Assembly: GCF_004792415.1 (NCBI RefSeq)
Contig: NZ_CP038853.1
Coordinates: 1,984,001-2,048,000, forward strand
DNA length: 64,000 nt
DNA from: Pantoea vagans
GTDB lineage: Bacteria > Pseudomonadota > Gammaproteobacteria > Enterobacterales > Enterobacteriaceae
Direction: 5' to 3'
Shown: in pieces, positions 8,713 through 18,528 of the stretch
Layout of the letters: every line of letters starts with the position of its first letter
How positions within the stretch are numbered: position 1 is the stretch's first letter
Translations under genes and position numbers: made by a program
Notes under the pieces: generated by a model
What the model saw: only the letters and a program-made list of their open reading frames with translations
The model's database searches: none
Told to the model about the DNA's origin: nothing

Positions 8713-9666
8713 TTACTTAAACAGGTCAGCCGTAACGGTCAGGTTACCGCCACTCTGGTTCTGCCACTGGCGGGTGACGTGGTAGAACTTCGCACCTTTA
8801 TCGGCTGCACGCTTCGCCACTTCTTCTGAAATCGCTGTTGGTGTACCGAAGTGCCCGGTAAAGGTGACGGTATCAAACGGCTGCATCTGCGCAGCAGTGA
8901 TTGCGTTCACTTCCTGCACGGATTTACCGTTTGGCAGATTCACCGTATAGCGCTTACCGGTAGAGCTTTGGGTTTCAAAGAAACGGCCCACTTTATTGCT
9001 TGGTGTTTCAGACGAGGCTACGCCTGGAATCTCGACGTTAGCAGCTGCAGCACCACCGGTTGCCAGCGCGGCTTTACCTGCTTCTGAATCGGCAGGAATC
9101 GCATTCGGTGTCTGCACCTTGCGCTCTTTAGCATCCGCTTTATAGACATAGGCGGTGACATACTGATTGCCGCCACTGTTGGCATCGATCTGGCGAACGA
9201 TAAAGAAGGAGGCTGCGCCTTTCTGTTTAGCCGCTTTCGAAATCGCGTCGTTCACATCCGGCTGGCTGGCAAAGAAGCCGCTGACCGAAACGGTATCGAA
9301 CGGTTCAAGCTTATACGCTTCTGCTTTAGGCAGTTCGTTGACGCCGTTGAAACGACGATAAGTCGTGGACTGCGTGGCTGCGGGGGCATCGGCTTTATAG
9401 AGGTCAGCCGTGACGCGCCAGTTACCGCTGTTGCCGTTGCTGTCGTTGATCGCCTGGATGTAATAAGAGGCAGCGCCCATCTGATCTGCACGCTTAGAGA
9501 CCGCATCGGCTGCGTCGCCAATTGCGTTGAAACGGCCGGTGATATTAATACGTTCGAATGGCTTCAGCGCGGCCGCTTTTTCTGGCGTTAACTCCTGCGC
9601 AGCGAATGCATTGGCTGCCAGCAGAGACAACAGAGTGGACGCCAGAATAGTGTTCTTCAGCTTCAT
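8713..9666 (-). CDS. ydgH: Periplasmic protein YdgH with three YhcN (DUF1471) repeats
   Basis: 317 residues. Signal peptide to about residue 22 (NAFA), then three copies of the YhcN/DUF1471 fold, each beginning with a phrase such as LKPFERINITGRF, LEPFDTVSVSGFF or MQPFDTVTFTGHF and ending in a strand such as VTADLYK, VTAYVYK or VTADLFK. Single-domain members of this family respond to stress and affect biofilm. The function of the three-domain form is not settled. Downstream neighbour arcD is arranged as in E. coli. Confidence 0.9.
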   Translation of the reverse strand: MKLKNTILASTLLSLLAANAFAAQELTPEKAAALKPFERINITGRFNAIGDAADAVSKRADQMGAASYYIQAINDSNGNSGNWRVTADLYKADAPAATQSTTYRRFNGVNELPKAEAYKLEPFDTVSVSGFFASQPDVNDAISKAAKQKGAASFFIVRQIDANSGGNQYVTAYVYKADAKERKVQTPNAIPADSEAGKAALATGGAAAANVEIPGVASSETPSNKVGRFFETQSSTGKRYTVNLPNGKSVQEVNAITAAQMQPFDTVTFTGHFGTPTAISEEVAKRAADKGAKFYHVTRQWQNQSGGNLTVTADLFK

Positions 9667-10205
9667 AAAAATAATCCTTCGCCTTACGCAAAAATGAGTA
9701 CGAAAACGTGCTGGACTCTTGATGTATAACAGATTAGCCGCTGATTATTGCATGTTATAAACAGACTGTCGCAGCGATTTTTTGTGTCAGATCGCGTTAT
9801 TCAACCATGATTTTTTCATTTGTTTGTCATCAAACGCAGTTATGGCGCGTTTTCGTGCGGGTTACCACTAAAAGCGGTAACTGTTAACGCTTAAACAGTT
9901 AATGCATTGTTAAATAAAGGTTTTTATTGATGGTTAATTCGGCCGGGCACAATTTTTTCTGGCAGAATATCTGCCTGCAGGACTGTTTCGCAGTGGGATA
10001 ACGCAGCTTTTTTAGCAGAATCCTGAATAATCATGTGAATGTCACTACTCTGCGTAGCCGCTCTGGATCGCTCGTCACATTTTCAGTAGGTTATAAACAC
10101 TTTGAAATACATGCATTCCGACTATAAGTAGCTGAAACGCTGTTTCAGCTGCGCTGTCGTCGTGCAGATTCGGGCCATCATCCTTAACCGATGAAAGGAA
10201 ACACT
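9667..10205. other. Divergent intergenic region ydgH-pntA
   Basis: About 540 bp without a gene. It holds two inverted repeats: TAACTGTT (9878-9885) with AACAGTTA (9894-9901), and AGCTGAAAC (10130-10138) with GTTTCAGCT (10142-10150). The second is a tight hairpin about 55 bp before the pntA start, so it probably lies in the leader RNA. No small open frame convinced me. Confidence 0.6.
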
Positions 10206-11738
10206 ATGTTAATTGGAATCCCCAAGGAAAGGTTGCCAAACGAGTCGCGCGTGGCTGCCACGCCAAAGACCGTGGAACAACTTATTAAGCTGGGTTTCAG
10301 CGTCACTCTTGAGCATGACGCCGGTCAGCGCGCCAGCTTTGATGATGAAAGCTACAGAGCAGCAGGTGCCACACTCGGCAGTCAGGAACAGGTCTGGCAG
10401 TCCGATATCGTTCTGAAGGTAAATGCACCGGATGAGGATGAGATTGCGCTCATCCGTGCCGGCAGCACGCTGGTCAGCTTTATCTGGCCTGCACAGAATC
10501 CCGACCTGCTTTCAAAGCTGGCTGCGCGTCAGGTCACGGTTATGGCGATGGACTCAGTGCCGCGTATTTCGCGTGCGCAGTCGCTGGATGCCCTGAGCTC
10601 CATGGCGAACATTGCCGGTTATCGCGCTATCGTCGAAGCCGCCCATGAATTTGGTCGCTTCTTCACCGGTCAGATTACCGCAGCCGGTAAAGTGCCACCG
10701 GCCAAAGTGATGGTGATTGGGGCCGGTGTGGCGGGGCTGGCGGCGATTGGTGCAGCGGGCAGCCTGGGCGCGATTGTCCGGGCCTTTGATACCCGCCCTG
10801 AAGTTAAAGAGCAGGTGCAGAGTATGGGCGCCGAATTCCTTGAACTCGATTTCGAAGAGGAAGCGGGCAGTGGCGATGGCTACGCCAAAGTCATGTCCGA
10901 GGCGTTCATCAAGGCAGAGATGGCGCTGTTTGCCAGTCAGGCCAAGGAAGTAGACATCATTGTCACCACGGCGCTGATCCCAGGTAAACCAGCACCGAAA
11001 CTGATCACCGATGAGATGATCGCCAGCATGAAGCCTGGCAGCGTAATTGTTGATCTGGCGGCGCAGACCGGCGGCAACTGTGCGCTGACCGTCGCCGATA
11101 AGGTGACCGTGACGCCCAACGGCGTGAAAATCATCGGTTACACCGATCTTCCCAGCCGTCTCGCGACACAATCTTCACAGCTTTACGGCACCAACCTGGT
11201 CAATCTGATCAAGCTGCTGTGTAAAGAGAAAAATGGCGAAATCCAGGTCGATTTCGACGATGTGGTGGTGCGGGGCGTGACTGTCGTGCGCGAGGGCGAA
11301 GTCACCTGGCCGGCACCGCCGATTCAGGTCTCTGCTGCGCCACAGGCTAAACCGGCAGCTCAGAAACCCGCAGAGAAGGCTGAAGCAAAGCCGGTGTCTC
11401 CGTGGCGCAACTATTTGCTGATCGCACTGGCTATCGTGCTGTTTGGCTGCCTGGCCAACGTAGCGCCAGCTGAGTTCCTCTCCCACTTTACCGTGTTCGC
11501 GCTCGCCTGCGTGGTGGGTTACTACGTGGTCTGGAACGTTAGTCATGCGCTGCATACGCCGCTCATGTCCGTCACCAACGCCATCTCCGGCATTATCGTC
11601 ATCGGTGCGGTACTGCAGATGGGCCACGGTGGCTGGGTCACCTTTATCTCCTTTATTGCCGTGCTGATTGCCAGCATCAATATCTTTGGTGGCTTTACCG
11701 TCACCCAGCGCATGCTGAAAATGTTTCGTAAGGGGTAA
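10206..11738 (+). CDS. pntA: NAD(P) transhydrogenase subunit alpha PntA
   Basis: 510 residues starting [13 protein letters not shown], the conserved PntA N-terminus; an ATG 15 bases upstream is overlapped by the GAAAGGA ribosome site and is not preferred. The NAD-binding domain I has the loop [18 protein letters not shown], followed by an Ala/Pro/Lys linker (about 380-400) and a C-terminal membrane part with four helices. With PntB it uses the proton motive force to reduce NADP from NADH at the inner membrane. Confidence 0.97.
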   Translation: MLIGIPKERLPNESRVAATPKTVEQLIKLGFSVTLEHDAGQRASFDDESYRAAGATLGSQEQVWQSDIVLKVNAPDEDEIALIRAGSTLVSFIWPAQNPDLLSKLAARQVTVMAMDSVPRISRAQSLDALSSMANIAGYRAIVEAAHEFGRFFTGQITAAGKVPPAKVMVIGAGVAGLAAIGAAGSLGAIVRAFDTRPEVKEQVQSMGAEFLELDFEEEAGSGDGYAKVMSEAFIKAEMALFASQAKEVDIIVTTALIPGKPAPKLITDEMIASMKPGSVIVDLAAQTGGNCALTVADKVTVTPNGVKIIGYTDLPSRLATQSSQLYGTNLVNLIKLLCKEKNGEIQVDFDDVVVRGVTVVREGEVTWPAPPIQVSAAPQAKPAAQKPAEKAEAKPVSPWRNYLLIALAIVLFGCLANVAPAEFLSHFTVFALACVVGYYVVWNVSHALHTPLMSVTNAISGIIVIGAVLQMGHGGWVTFISFIAVLIASINIFGGFTVTQRMLKMFRKG

Positions 11739-11741
11739 CAC

Positions 11742-13130
11742 ATGTCTGGCGGATTAGTCACTGCAGCCTATATTGTGGCTGCAATTCTCTTCATCTGTAG
11801 CCTTGCGGGTCTCTCGCGTCACGAGACCTCAAAGCGCGGGAATATTTTTGGTATCAGCGGCATGGCGATTGCGCTGGTTGCTACCATCTTTGGCCCGGAC
11901 AGCGGAAACGTCGTCTGGATCCTGCTGGCGATGGTCATTGGCGGCGCTATCGGGATTCGTCTGGCGAAGAAAGTCGAAATGACAGAAATGCCGGAGCTGG
12001 TCGCGATTCTGCACAGCTTTGTCGGCCTGGCCGCCGTGCTGGTCGGCATCAACAGCTATATCGACCACGCACCTGGCCTGCCAGCCGTGATGGAGAATAT
12101 CCATCTGAGCGAAGTGTTTATCGGTATCTTTATCGGTGCCGTCACCTTCACCGGCTCGCTGGTAGCGTTTGGCAAGCTGTGCGGCAAAATCTCTTCAAAA
12201 CCCCTGGCGTTACCGCATCGCCACAAGCTGAATCTGCTGGCGCTGGTCGTCTCGTTCCTGCTGCTGCTGTGGTTTGTTAACACCAGCAGCACCGGTGCTC
12301 AGGTGTTTGCACTGCTCCTGATGACGGTGATTGCGCTGGCGTTTGGCTGGCATCTGGTTGCCTCTATCGGCGGCGCGGATATGCCGGTTGTGGTGTCGAT
12401 GCTCAACTCCTATTCAGGCTGGGCAGCAGCCGCAGCGGGTTTCATGCTGAGCAACGATCTGCTGATTGTTACCGGTGCGCTGGTGGGCTCGTCGGGTGCA
12501 ATTCTCTCCTACATCATGTGCAAAGCGATGAACCGTTCGTTCATCAGCGTGATTGCGGGCGGGTTTGGCACGGAAGTCAGCAGCGGCGATGAAAGTCAGG
12601 AAGCGGGCGAGCATCGTGAGATCACAGCTGAAGAAACCGCAGAAATGCTCAAGGCATCCAGCTCGGTGATTATCACCCCAGGCTACGGTATGGCAGTGGC
12701 GCAGGCGCAGTACCCGGTCGCGGAAATTACTGCCCGACTGCGTGCGCTCGGCATCAACGTGCGCTTCGGCATTCATCCGGTGGCGGGGCGCTTACCAGGT
12801 CACATGAACGTGCTGCTGGCCGAGGCCAAAGTGCCTTACGACGTGGTGCTGGAGATGGACGAAATCAACGATGACTTCAGCGACACCGACACGGTGCTGG
12901 TGATCGGTGCCAACGACACGGTTAACCCGGCGGCGCAAGATGATCCCCGCAGTCCGATTGCCGGCATGCCAGTGCTGGAAGTGTGGAAAGCGCACAACGT
13001 GGTGGTGTTCAAACGCTCAATGAATACCGGCTATGCCGGGGTGCAGAACCCGCTGTTCTTCAAAGAGAATAGTCAGATGCTGTTTGGCGATGCCAAAGCC
13101 AGCGTAGAAGCCATTCTTAAAGCGCTGTAA
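11742..13130 (+). CDS. pntB: NAD(P) transhydrogenase subunit beta PntB
   Basis: 462 residues. About nine membrane helices (domain II) are followed by the NADP-binding domain III, with [13 protein letters not shown], the [14 protein letters not shown] block and ANDTVNPAA. It begins 3 bp after the pntA stop with AAGGGG ahead, so the two form one operon. Partner of PntA in the proton-translocating transhydrogenase. Confidence 0.97.
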   Translation: MSGGLVTAAYIVAAILFICSLAGLSRHETSKRGNIFGISGMAIALVATIFGPDSGNVVWILLAMVIGGAIGIRLAKKVEMTEMPELVAILHSFVGLAAVLVGINSYIDHAPGLPAVMENIHLSEVFIGIFIGAVTFTGSLVAFGKLCGKISSKPLALPHRHKLNLLALVVSFLLLLWFVNTSSTGAQVFALLLMTVIALAFGWHLVASIGGADMPVVVSMLNSYSGWAAAAAGFMLSNDLLIVTGALVGSSGAILSYIMCKAMNRSFISVIAGGFGTEVSSGDESQEAGEHREITAEETAEMLKASSSVIITPGYGMAVAQAQYPVAEITARLRALGINVRFGIHPVAGRLPGHMNVLLAEAKVPYDVVLEMDEINDDFSDTDTVLVIGANDTVNPAAQDDPRSPIAGMPVLEVWKAHNVVVFKRSMNTGYAGVQNPLFFKENSQMLFGDAKASVEAILKAL

Positions 13131-13138
13131 TAAAAAAA

Positions 13139-13164
13139 GGGCGGCTAATCAGCCGCCCGTCTTT
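13139..13164. terminator. Bidirectional terminator between pntB and uspE
   Basis: Perfect 8-bp stem GGGCGGCT/AGCCGCCC with loop AATC; an A run on the left and GTCTTTT on the right. It lies in a 47-bp tail-to-tail gap. Confidence 0.85.
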
Positions 13165-13177
13165 TATCAGGAGAAAA

Positions 13178-14134
13178 TCAATCCTCCTCATCCTCTTCGT
13201 CATCCAGGTCAATCGGCGATTTGAAATCGTCAGGCTTAAGCGCCAGCAGATCGCAGCGCAGATGATCAATCACCTGTTCCGCCGTATTACCCAGGAAGGC
13301 TGCCGACAGGCCGGTGCGTCCTATGGTACCTAATACCACCACACCCGCACCGAGATGCGCAGCCAGATCCGGGATGACTTCTTCCGGCAGGCCTTTAGCC
13401 ACATGGGTGAACTCTTCACCAATCGAGAACTTCTGCCGCAGCGCTTTCATCGCCACCAGATGCTGACCACGAATCGCATCGTTATAGACACTGGGATCAA
13501 AGTCCGGCAGTTCGATAGCGATGTTGATAGGGGTTATCGGGTAAGCACCGACCAGGTGAACTTCGGTTTGATTCACTTTTTCTGCCAGTTTGACAGTTTC
13601 ACGAATCAGCTTCTGATTCAGGCCATCGTGATGTGGTTCTTCACTGGCAAGATTGACCGCGACAATGGCTTTACCGCCTTCCGGCCACGGCTGATCTTTG
13701 ACCATCCAGACCGGGCACGGGCATTTACGCAGCAGATGCCAGTCGGTCGGCGTGAAGATCACCGATTCAAGCCGGTCATGCTGATGCGCCATCTTCAGCA
13801 CCAGGTCGTGCTGATGGGCAAGCACTTCCTGAATGATGGCCTCAAAAGGGCGGTTGTGCCAGATCACTTTGATGTCAATTTCGACACCGGCATCCAGATA
13901 AGCGCGGGCCTGCTCACGGATCCATTCAGTGCGCTGGCTGATGACGCCCTGGCGCATCGACGCGCGTTCGTCAGGCGAAAGCAGGGTGGTCATCTCATAT
14001 GAGAAATCGTAGATAGGCAGGAAAGCTTTAATCCTTCCGCCAATGCGTTGATTCAGATAGACCGCACGTCGCAGCGCGGGCTGATCGTCTTGCTGGGCAT
14101 CGATGGCGACCAGAATATTTTGGTACTGGGACAT
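13178..14134 (-). CDS. uspE: Universal stress protein E
   Basis: 318 residues with two tandem Usp domains (about 1-150 and 160-300). The second ends with [21 protein letters not shown], the family G-x2-G-x9-G(S/T) type motif, followed by an acidic tail (DDEEDEED). UspE supports survival under DNA damage and metal stress and affects motility and aggregation in E. coli. Placement next to fnr is as in E. coli. Confidence 0.95.
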   Translation of the reverse strand: MSQYQNILVAIDAQQDDQPALRRAVYLNQRIGGRIKAFLPIYDFSYEMTTLLSPDERASMRQGVISQRTEWIREQARAYLDAGVEIDIKVIWHNRPFEAIIQEVLAHQHDLVLKMAHQHDRLESVIFTPTDWHLLRKCPCPVWMVKDQPWPEGGKAIVAVNLASEEPHHDGLNQKLIRETVKLAEKVNQTEVHLVGAYPITPINIAIELPDFDPSVYNDAIRGQHLVAMKALRQKFSIGEEFTHVAKGLPEEVIPDLAAHLGAGVVVLGTIGRTGLSAAFLGNTAEQVIDHLRCDLLALKPDDFKSPIDLDDEEDEED

Positions 14135-14211
14135 GAGGCGTTCTCCTTAAACCAGAGCGACTGGAATAAAGATAGCCTATGTTGCAAAGCGGAAGAAGGG
14201 AAAAAGTTACT

Positions 14212-14245
14212 GCTGGATCAACAAAATAAGATTTATTGATCCAGC
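14212..14245 (-). terminator. Terminator after fnr
   Basis: 10-bp perfect inverted repeat GCTGGATCAA/TTGATCCAGC with a 14-nt loop, 7 bases past the fnr stop codon; on the minus strand AGTAACTTTTT follows. Confidence 0.6.
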
Positions 14246-14251
14246 TGCGGA

Positions 14252-15004
14252 TCAGGCGGCCTGATGGCTCTGACCGGCTAACTCTTCCAGCAGGGCGTGG
14301 TTTTCAATAGTGATGTATTTGCCTTTCACCGCCAGCATGCCGGACTTCTGGAAACGACCCAGCAGGCGGCTAATGGTTTCAACCGTCAGGCCCAGGTAAT
14401 TACCAATGTCACCACGCGTCATGGTGAGGCGGAATTCACGCTGTGAAAAACCGCGCTGGCCGAAACGACGGGACAGGTTCCAGATAAACGCCGCCAGGCG
14501 CTCTTCGGCATTTTTCTTCGACAGCAGCAGGATCATATCCTGATCGCCTTTGATTTCACCGCTCATCAGACGCATCATCTGCTGACGCAGGGCAGGCATT
14601 TTTCCTGACAGGTCATCCAGGGTTTCAAACGGAATTTCACAGACCATTGCCGTTTCCAGCGCCTGCGCAAAGCTGGGATGGCTGGAACCCATGATGGCAT
14701 CAAAGCCGACTAAATCGCCCGCCAGATGAAAACCGGTGATTTGCTCATCACCCTGTTCGGTAATAGTGTAACTTTTGATCGTGCCGGAACGAATCGCATA
14801 CAGAGATTTCAGTTCGTCGCCTGCTTTGAAAAGGGTTTGCCCTTTCTGGATCGGTTTTTTACGCTCAATGATATTGTCGAGCTGATCCAGCTCATGTTCA
14901 TTTAACGTGAAGGGGATGCAGAGCTGACTGATGCTGCAATCCTGGCAGTGAATGGCACAACCGCCCGACTGAATACGACGAATGCTGCGTTTTTCAGGGA
15001 TCAT
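14252..15004 (-). CDS. fnr: Global anaerobic regulator Fnr
   Basis: 250 residues, nearly identical to E. coli Fnr. The oxygen-sensing [4Fe-4S] ligands are Cys20, Cys23, Cys29 and Cys122 (Cys16 is also present). The cyclic-nucleotide-fold domain, dimerisation helix and helix-turn-helix with [14 protein letters not shown] are all intact. It switches gene expression when oxygen is absent. An FNR-like palindrome 20 bp upstream of the start fits autoregulation. Confidence 0.98.
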   Translation of the reverse strand: MIPEKRSIRRIQSGGCAIHCQDCSISQLCIPFTLNEHELDQLDNIIERKKPIQKGQTLFKAGDELKSLYAIRSGTIKSYTITEQGDEQITGFHLAGDLVGFDAIMGSSHPSFAQALETAMVCEIPFETLDDLSGKMPALRQQMMRLMSGEIKGDQDMILLLSKKNAEERLAAFIWNLSRRFGQRGFSQREFRLTMTRGDIGNYLGLTVETISRLLGRFQKSGMLAVKGKYITIENHALLEELAGQSHQAA

Positions 15005-15024
15005 AATGGTTTGCTCGACGATTA

Positions 15025-15038
15025 TTGACTGGGGTCAA
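15025..15038. promoter_or_regulatory. FNR-box-like palindrome before fnr
   Basis: TTGAC-TGGG-GTCAA is a 5-bp perfect inverted repeat with the 4-bp spacing of FNR sites (consensus TTGAT-N4-ATCAA). Both arms have C/G in place of T/A at the inner base, so affinity may be reduced. E. coli fnr is also autoregulated through a site close to its start. Confidence 0.6.
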
Positions 15039-15320
15039 TTTTAACATTTTTTGTGCTGAAGGGAACTCATCCGAGCAGTTTTACACCCACAAACATTATG
15101 GATGAAGCACACATCGACAAACGCTGATGTGACGGGCTTCTCAGAATGCAGCTACTGCTGACTGTCACGAAAAGTTTCCGCTTTTGTGATCTGTCACCCC
15201 TATTTTCATCGGCGGCAACATGGGTTAAAGCGGGGTAGTCCGGTGATTACAGCTTTTGCTACGCTAACTGTTCAGGCCTGTTTTACCGGCTCCATCAATT
15301 TTAATCAGGTGTGAGAAACC
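15039..15320. other. Divergent gap fnr-smrA
   Basis: About 280 bp upstream of smrA with no supported gene. A segment TTTGTGATCTGTCACC resembles a CRP/FNR-type dyad but the spacing (4 bp) fits neither consensus. The ogt gene, beside fnr in E. coli, is absent here. Confidence 0.5.
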
Positions 15321-15887
15321 ATGAACCTTGATGATAACGATCTCTTTCGGGATGCCATGGGCGATGTCACGCCGTTAAAAGACACCACCACAACCTTATG
15401 GCTTAAGTCGCCCTCAACTAAAGCACCACGCAAACCGCCAGGAGAAACAGAGCAGGAGAATTTCCTGACACGGGGTTATCTGGAGATTGTCCCGCTTAAC
15501 ACACCGCTGGAGTATAAAGCCGACGGCATACAGCAGGGTATTCTGGATAAACTGCGTCGAGGTGAGTACAAACTGGATGCCAGTCTCAACCTGTTGCGGC
15601 AACCGGTAGAGACCTGCCGTCAGGCCCTGTTCAGCTTCATGATGCAGGCGCAAAAGCAGGACTTACGAAATCTGCTCATTATTCATGGCAAGGGCCGTGA
15701 TGACGAATCCCATGCCAATATCGTGCGCAGCTATCTGGCGCGCTGGTTACAGCAGTTTGATGACGTACAGACCTTTTGCGTGGCCCAGACCCGCCATGGT
15801 GGAGCCGGGGCGCTCTATGTGGGATTGCGGAAAAGCGATAAGGCGCGCCTTGAAAACCGCGAGCGGCATGCCAAACGCAGCCGCTAG
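15321..15887 (+). CDS. smrA: Smr-domain endonuclease SmrA
   Basis: 188 residues that follow E. coli SmrA (YdaL) from MNLDDNDLF to the RHAKRSR end. The Smr domain (about 85-170) has the signature LLIIHGKGRDDESHANIVRSYLARWL with the conserved HGKG. Smr domains are nicking nucleases or RNA-cleavage domains; the in vivo role of SmrA is unclear. Its stop overlaps the end of the convergent LysR gene by 4 bp. Confidence 0.92.
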   Translation: MNLDDNDLFRDAMGDVTPLKDTTTTLWLKSPSTKAPRKPPGETEQENFLTRGYLEIVPLNTPLEYKADGIQQGILDKLRRGEYKLDASLNLLRQPVETCRQALFSFMMQAQKQDLRNLLIIHGKGRDDESHANIVRSYLARWLQQFDDVQTFCVAQTRHGGAGALYVGLRKSDKARLENRERHAKRSR

Positions 15888-16804
15888 CTGTGAAACTTAC
15901 GAATGGTGGACATTAACACTTCGGCACTCAGACTCAGCTCGGCGCCGGTCCGGGTAATGATGCCCACCGGCTCGCCTGGCCCGGAGGAGTTAATCGGCAG
16001 CGCACAGACCGCGTTATGGCTGAGATCCTCTTTAATCGCGCCGGACGGCACGAACCAGATGTAGTCGTAGCGGAGTGCCAGCTGACGCGCCAGTGAAGTC
16101 GATGATGTTTCAATGCAGTGGGGTGGCAGCGTACAGCCTTGTTCATCCAGCATCTGCTGCGCAATCCGGCGCGGTGCGGTGCCCTCGGGGGAAATCACCA
16201 CCGGCCACTGCATTGCCCGCGACAGCGTGACGTTGTCACTTAAAAGCGGATGTTCAGGTCTTACTACCAGCTTCAGGGACTCCAGAAACAGCAGCTCATA
16301 GGTCAGCCCGGTCATCATGTCGCTGTCCGCCATCCGGCCAATGCCGATGTCAAACTCGCCGCCGCGTAACCCCGCCAGTAACACATTGTTATGCAGCGTC
16401 GCCACCTGAATGGTGGTGTTAGGCTGCAGCTGATGAAAACGATCAAGGATACGTGGCAGCATACCCATTGCGGCGGTGGTTAATGCACCCAGCCGGATAA
16501 TCACCGGCGCATCACCCGGCTGCTCATTAAAGCTCTGTCCGGCATGATTCAGTGCGTCAAGCACCCGCACAGCATGGGTCAGAAACTGTTCTCCCATCGT
16601 GGTGAGCTGAGCGCCCAGGCGGCCACGCTCAAACAGTCGCACGCCCGTCAGCTCTTCCAGCTCATTCAGGGTTTTGGACAGGGCAGGCTGACTCAGGCTT
16701 AGCGTCTCTGCCGCACGGCCCAGTGTGCCTTGCTGCGCTACCGCAACAAAGGTATGTAGATGGCGCAAGCGAATGCGCTGATTGAAAAGGATATTTTTTT
16801 CCAT
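15884..16804 (-). CDS. LysR-family regulator, PcaQ-like
   Basis: 306 residues. N-terminal winged helix-turn-helix (residues about 10-70, with GRAAETLSLSQPALSKTLNELEE) and a substrate-binding domain. The opening RIRLRHLHTFVAVAQQ and the phrase RLGALTTAAMGMLP are typical of PcaQ, the regulator of protocatechuate genes. It is divergent from a PcaK-like transporter, so it probably controls that and the following ydcJ in response to an aromatic or dicarboxylate ligand. No pca catabolic enzymes are in the window, so the inducer is open. Confidence 0.75.
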   Translation of the reverse strand: MEKNILFNQRIRLRHLHTFVAVAQQGTLGRAAETLSLSQPALSKTLNELEELTGVRLFERGRLGAQLTTMGEQFLTHAVRVLDALNHAGQSFNEQPGDAPVIIRLGALTTAAMGMLPRILDRFHQLQPNTTIQVATLHNNVLLAGLRGGEFDIGIGRMADSDMMTGLTYELLFLESLKLVVRPEHPLLSDNVTLSRAMQWPVVISPEGTAPRRIAQQMLDEQGCTLPPHCIETSSTSLARQLALRYDYIWFVPSGAIKEDLSHNAVCALPINSSGPGEPVGIITRTGAELSLSAEVLMSTIRKFHS

Positions 16805-17126
16805 ACCCTAAACTTAATGAGAATGACCGCCTTCAGGCAACTGTTTAAAATGAATTCTGTTAACTTTGCTGCAAATTTATTTTAACAAACAGGGCAGGAT
16901 GGCAACTTTATCCGTTAACTCTCTGATTAAAAAGCGCTCGTCTCACTTTATTACTAACTTGGTGGTTCCTGAGAGTACGCGATATCAAGAGCTTAACGGC
17001 CTAAAGTTGAATAATTCTCACTATCATATAAAAATCTGACCGCTTAAGGTTAACGATGGGCTATCATAAGCGCCGTTTTTTTTACTTAATCTGATGCCAG
17101 ATTGCGCTATTGCCAGGGAGTGTCCA
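16805..17126. promoter_or_regulatory. Divergent promoter region, LysR regulator / MFS transporter
   Basis: A 322-bp A+T-rich region between two divergent genes. It must hold both promoters and probably the LysR binding site, but I cannot point to a convincing T-N11-A dyad or -10/-35 pair. Confidence 0.4.
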
Positions 17127-18461
17127 TTGACCAGCATCGGGGCGGTAGATGTCCGCCAGCTTATCAACCAGCAGAGCCTGAGCCACTGGCAAAAACGGCT
17201 CATTGCGCTCTGTTTTATTGTGGTGGCACTCGATGGCATGGACATTGCGATCATGGGATTTATTGCGCCAACGCTTAAAGCTGCATGGGGCGTAACCAAT
17301 CACCAGCTCGGGGTCGTCATCAGCGCAGCATTGATCGGGCTGGCGCTGGGTGCCATGGTGGCGGGGCCGCTGGCTGACCGCTATGGCCGTCGCATGATGA
17401 TTATCCTCAGCGTTTTCTTTTTTGGTCTCTGGACACTGGCAACAGCGCTGTCTCAGAACATCGAACAGATGATGCTGTTCCGCTTCCTGACCGGTCTGGG
17501 ACTCGGTGCGGCAATGCCCAACGTCGGCACGCTGGTGGCGGAATATGCGCCTGAGCGGAGACGGGCTTTCATTATTACTGTCGTGTTCTGTGGCTTTACC
17601 TTTGGTGCCGCCAGCGGCGGATTTGCCGCGTCCTGGCTGTTACCACGCTATAACTGGCACTCGGTGTTGCTGCTGGGCGGCATTCTGCCGCTGCTGGTGT
17701 TGCCCTTTTTAATCCGTGGCCTGCCGGAGTCAGTGCGGTTTCTTATCAGTCGTGGCGCACCCGCTGCCCGCATTCACGCTATCCTCGAACGGATGATGCC
17801 GGGCAAAACCGCGCCCGATTGTGCATTTCACGCGCCTGAAGCGACATTACCCGCAGGCGGCGCGATTAGCACGGTGCTGTCGCGCCGCTATCTGTTTGGC
17901 AGCACAATGCTGTGGGGCGGCTATTTCATGGGGCTGTTCATGGTCTACCTGATTGGCAGCTGGCTGCCATCTCTGGTGAATACCCTGGGCATGTCGGTCA
18001 CCGAAGCGGCGATAATCACCGCCATGTATCAGGCAGGCGGAACGCTGGGCTCACTCTTTGCGGGCTGGATGATGGATCGCTTCAACGCCAACCTGGCGCT
18101 GGCCGCGATCTACGGCTGCGGCGGACTGTTTATTGTGGCACTTGGCTTCTCGCCCGCCGAAGTAGGCATGATGAGCGCGATCGCCTTTTGCAGCGGCTTC
18201 TGTTTTAACGGTGCCAATACCGGCATGAATGCCTTATCTGCCAGCTACTATCCTACTCACGCACGCGCCACGGGCTCCAGCTGGATGCATGGCGTGGGTC
18301 GCATCGGCGCAATTCTGAGCGCCTTCGTGGGGGCAGAGATGATGTCACTCGGCTGGTCTTTCAGCGTTATTTTTCTGCTGCTGGCGATACCGGCTGTGAT
18401 CACCACCCTGATGCTGCTGTTAAAAAACCGCTACGGCTTTAAGCCGATCACAGATTCGTGA
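17127..18461 (+). CDS. MFS transporter of the PcaK/BenK aromatic acid family
   Basis: About 444 residues from TTG at 17127, chosen because AGGGAG stands 6 bases ahead and the resulting MTSIGAVDVRQLINQQ opening fits PcaK-type proteins; an ATG at 17094 is the alternative. Twelve helices. Family motifs are visible: DGMDIAIMGFIAP in helix 1 (the D-G-x-D motif of aromatic acid symporters) and LADRYGRRMMI between helices 2 and 3. Likely imports 4-hydroxybenzoate, protocatechuate or a related acid with protons. Confidence 0.8.
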   Translation: MTSIGAVDVRQLINQQSLSHWQKRLIALCFIVVALDGMDIAIMGFIAPTLKAAWGVTNHQLGVVISAALIGLALGAMVAGPLADRYGRRMMIILSVFFFGLWTLATALSQNIEQMMLFRFLTGLGLGAAMPNVGTLVAEYAPERRRAFIITVVFCGFTFGAASGGFAASWLLPRYNWHSVLLLGGILPLLVLPFLIRGLPESVRFLISRGAPAARIHAILERMMPGKTAPDCAFHAPEATLPAGGAISTVLSRRYLFGSTMLWGGYFMGLFMVYLIGSWLPSLVNTLGMSVTEAAIITAMYQAGGTLGSLFAGWMMDRFNANLALAAIYGCGGLFIVALGFSPAEVGMMSAIAFCSGFCFNGANTGMNALSASYYPTHARATGSSWMHGVGRIGAILSAFVGAEMMSLGWSFSVIFLLLAIPAVITTLMLLLKNRYGFKPITDS

Positions 18462-18528
18462 TTTTTTCCACTGAGGCCAGCGCGTTGCATTACATTAGCA
18501 GCAACGCTCATGGTGTCAGGTGGATAAG

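Noticed and set aside
15170..15215. TGTGATCTGTCACC as a CRP or FNR site before smrA
   Set aside because: Spacing of 4 bp is wrong for CRP, and the arms do not fit FNR.
16805..17126. LysR operator between the PcaQ-like gene and the transporter
   Set aside because: No T-N11-A dyad stood out clearly enough to mark.
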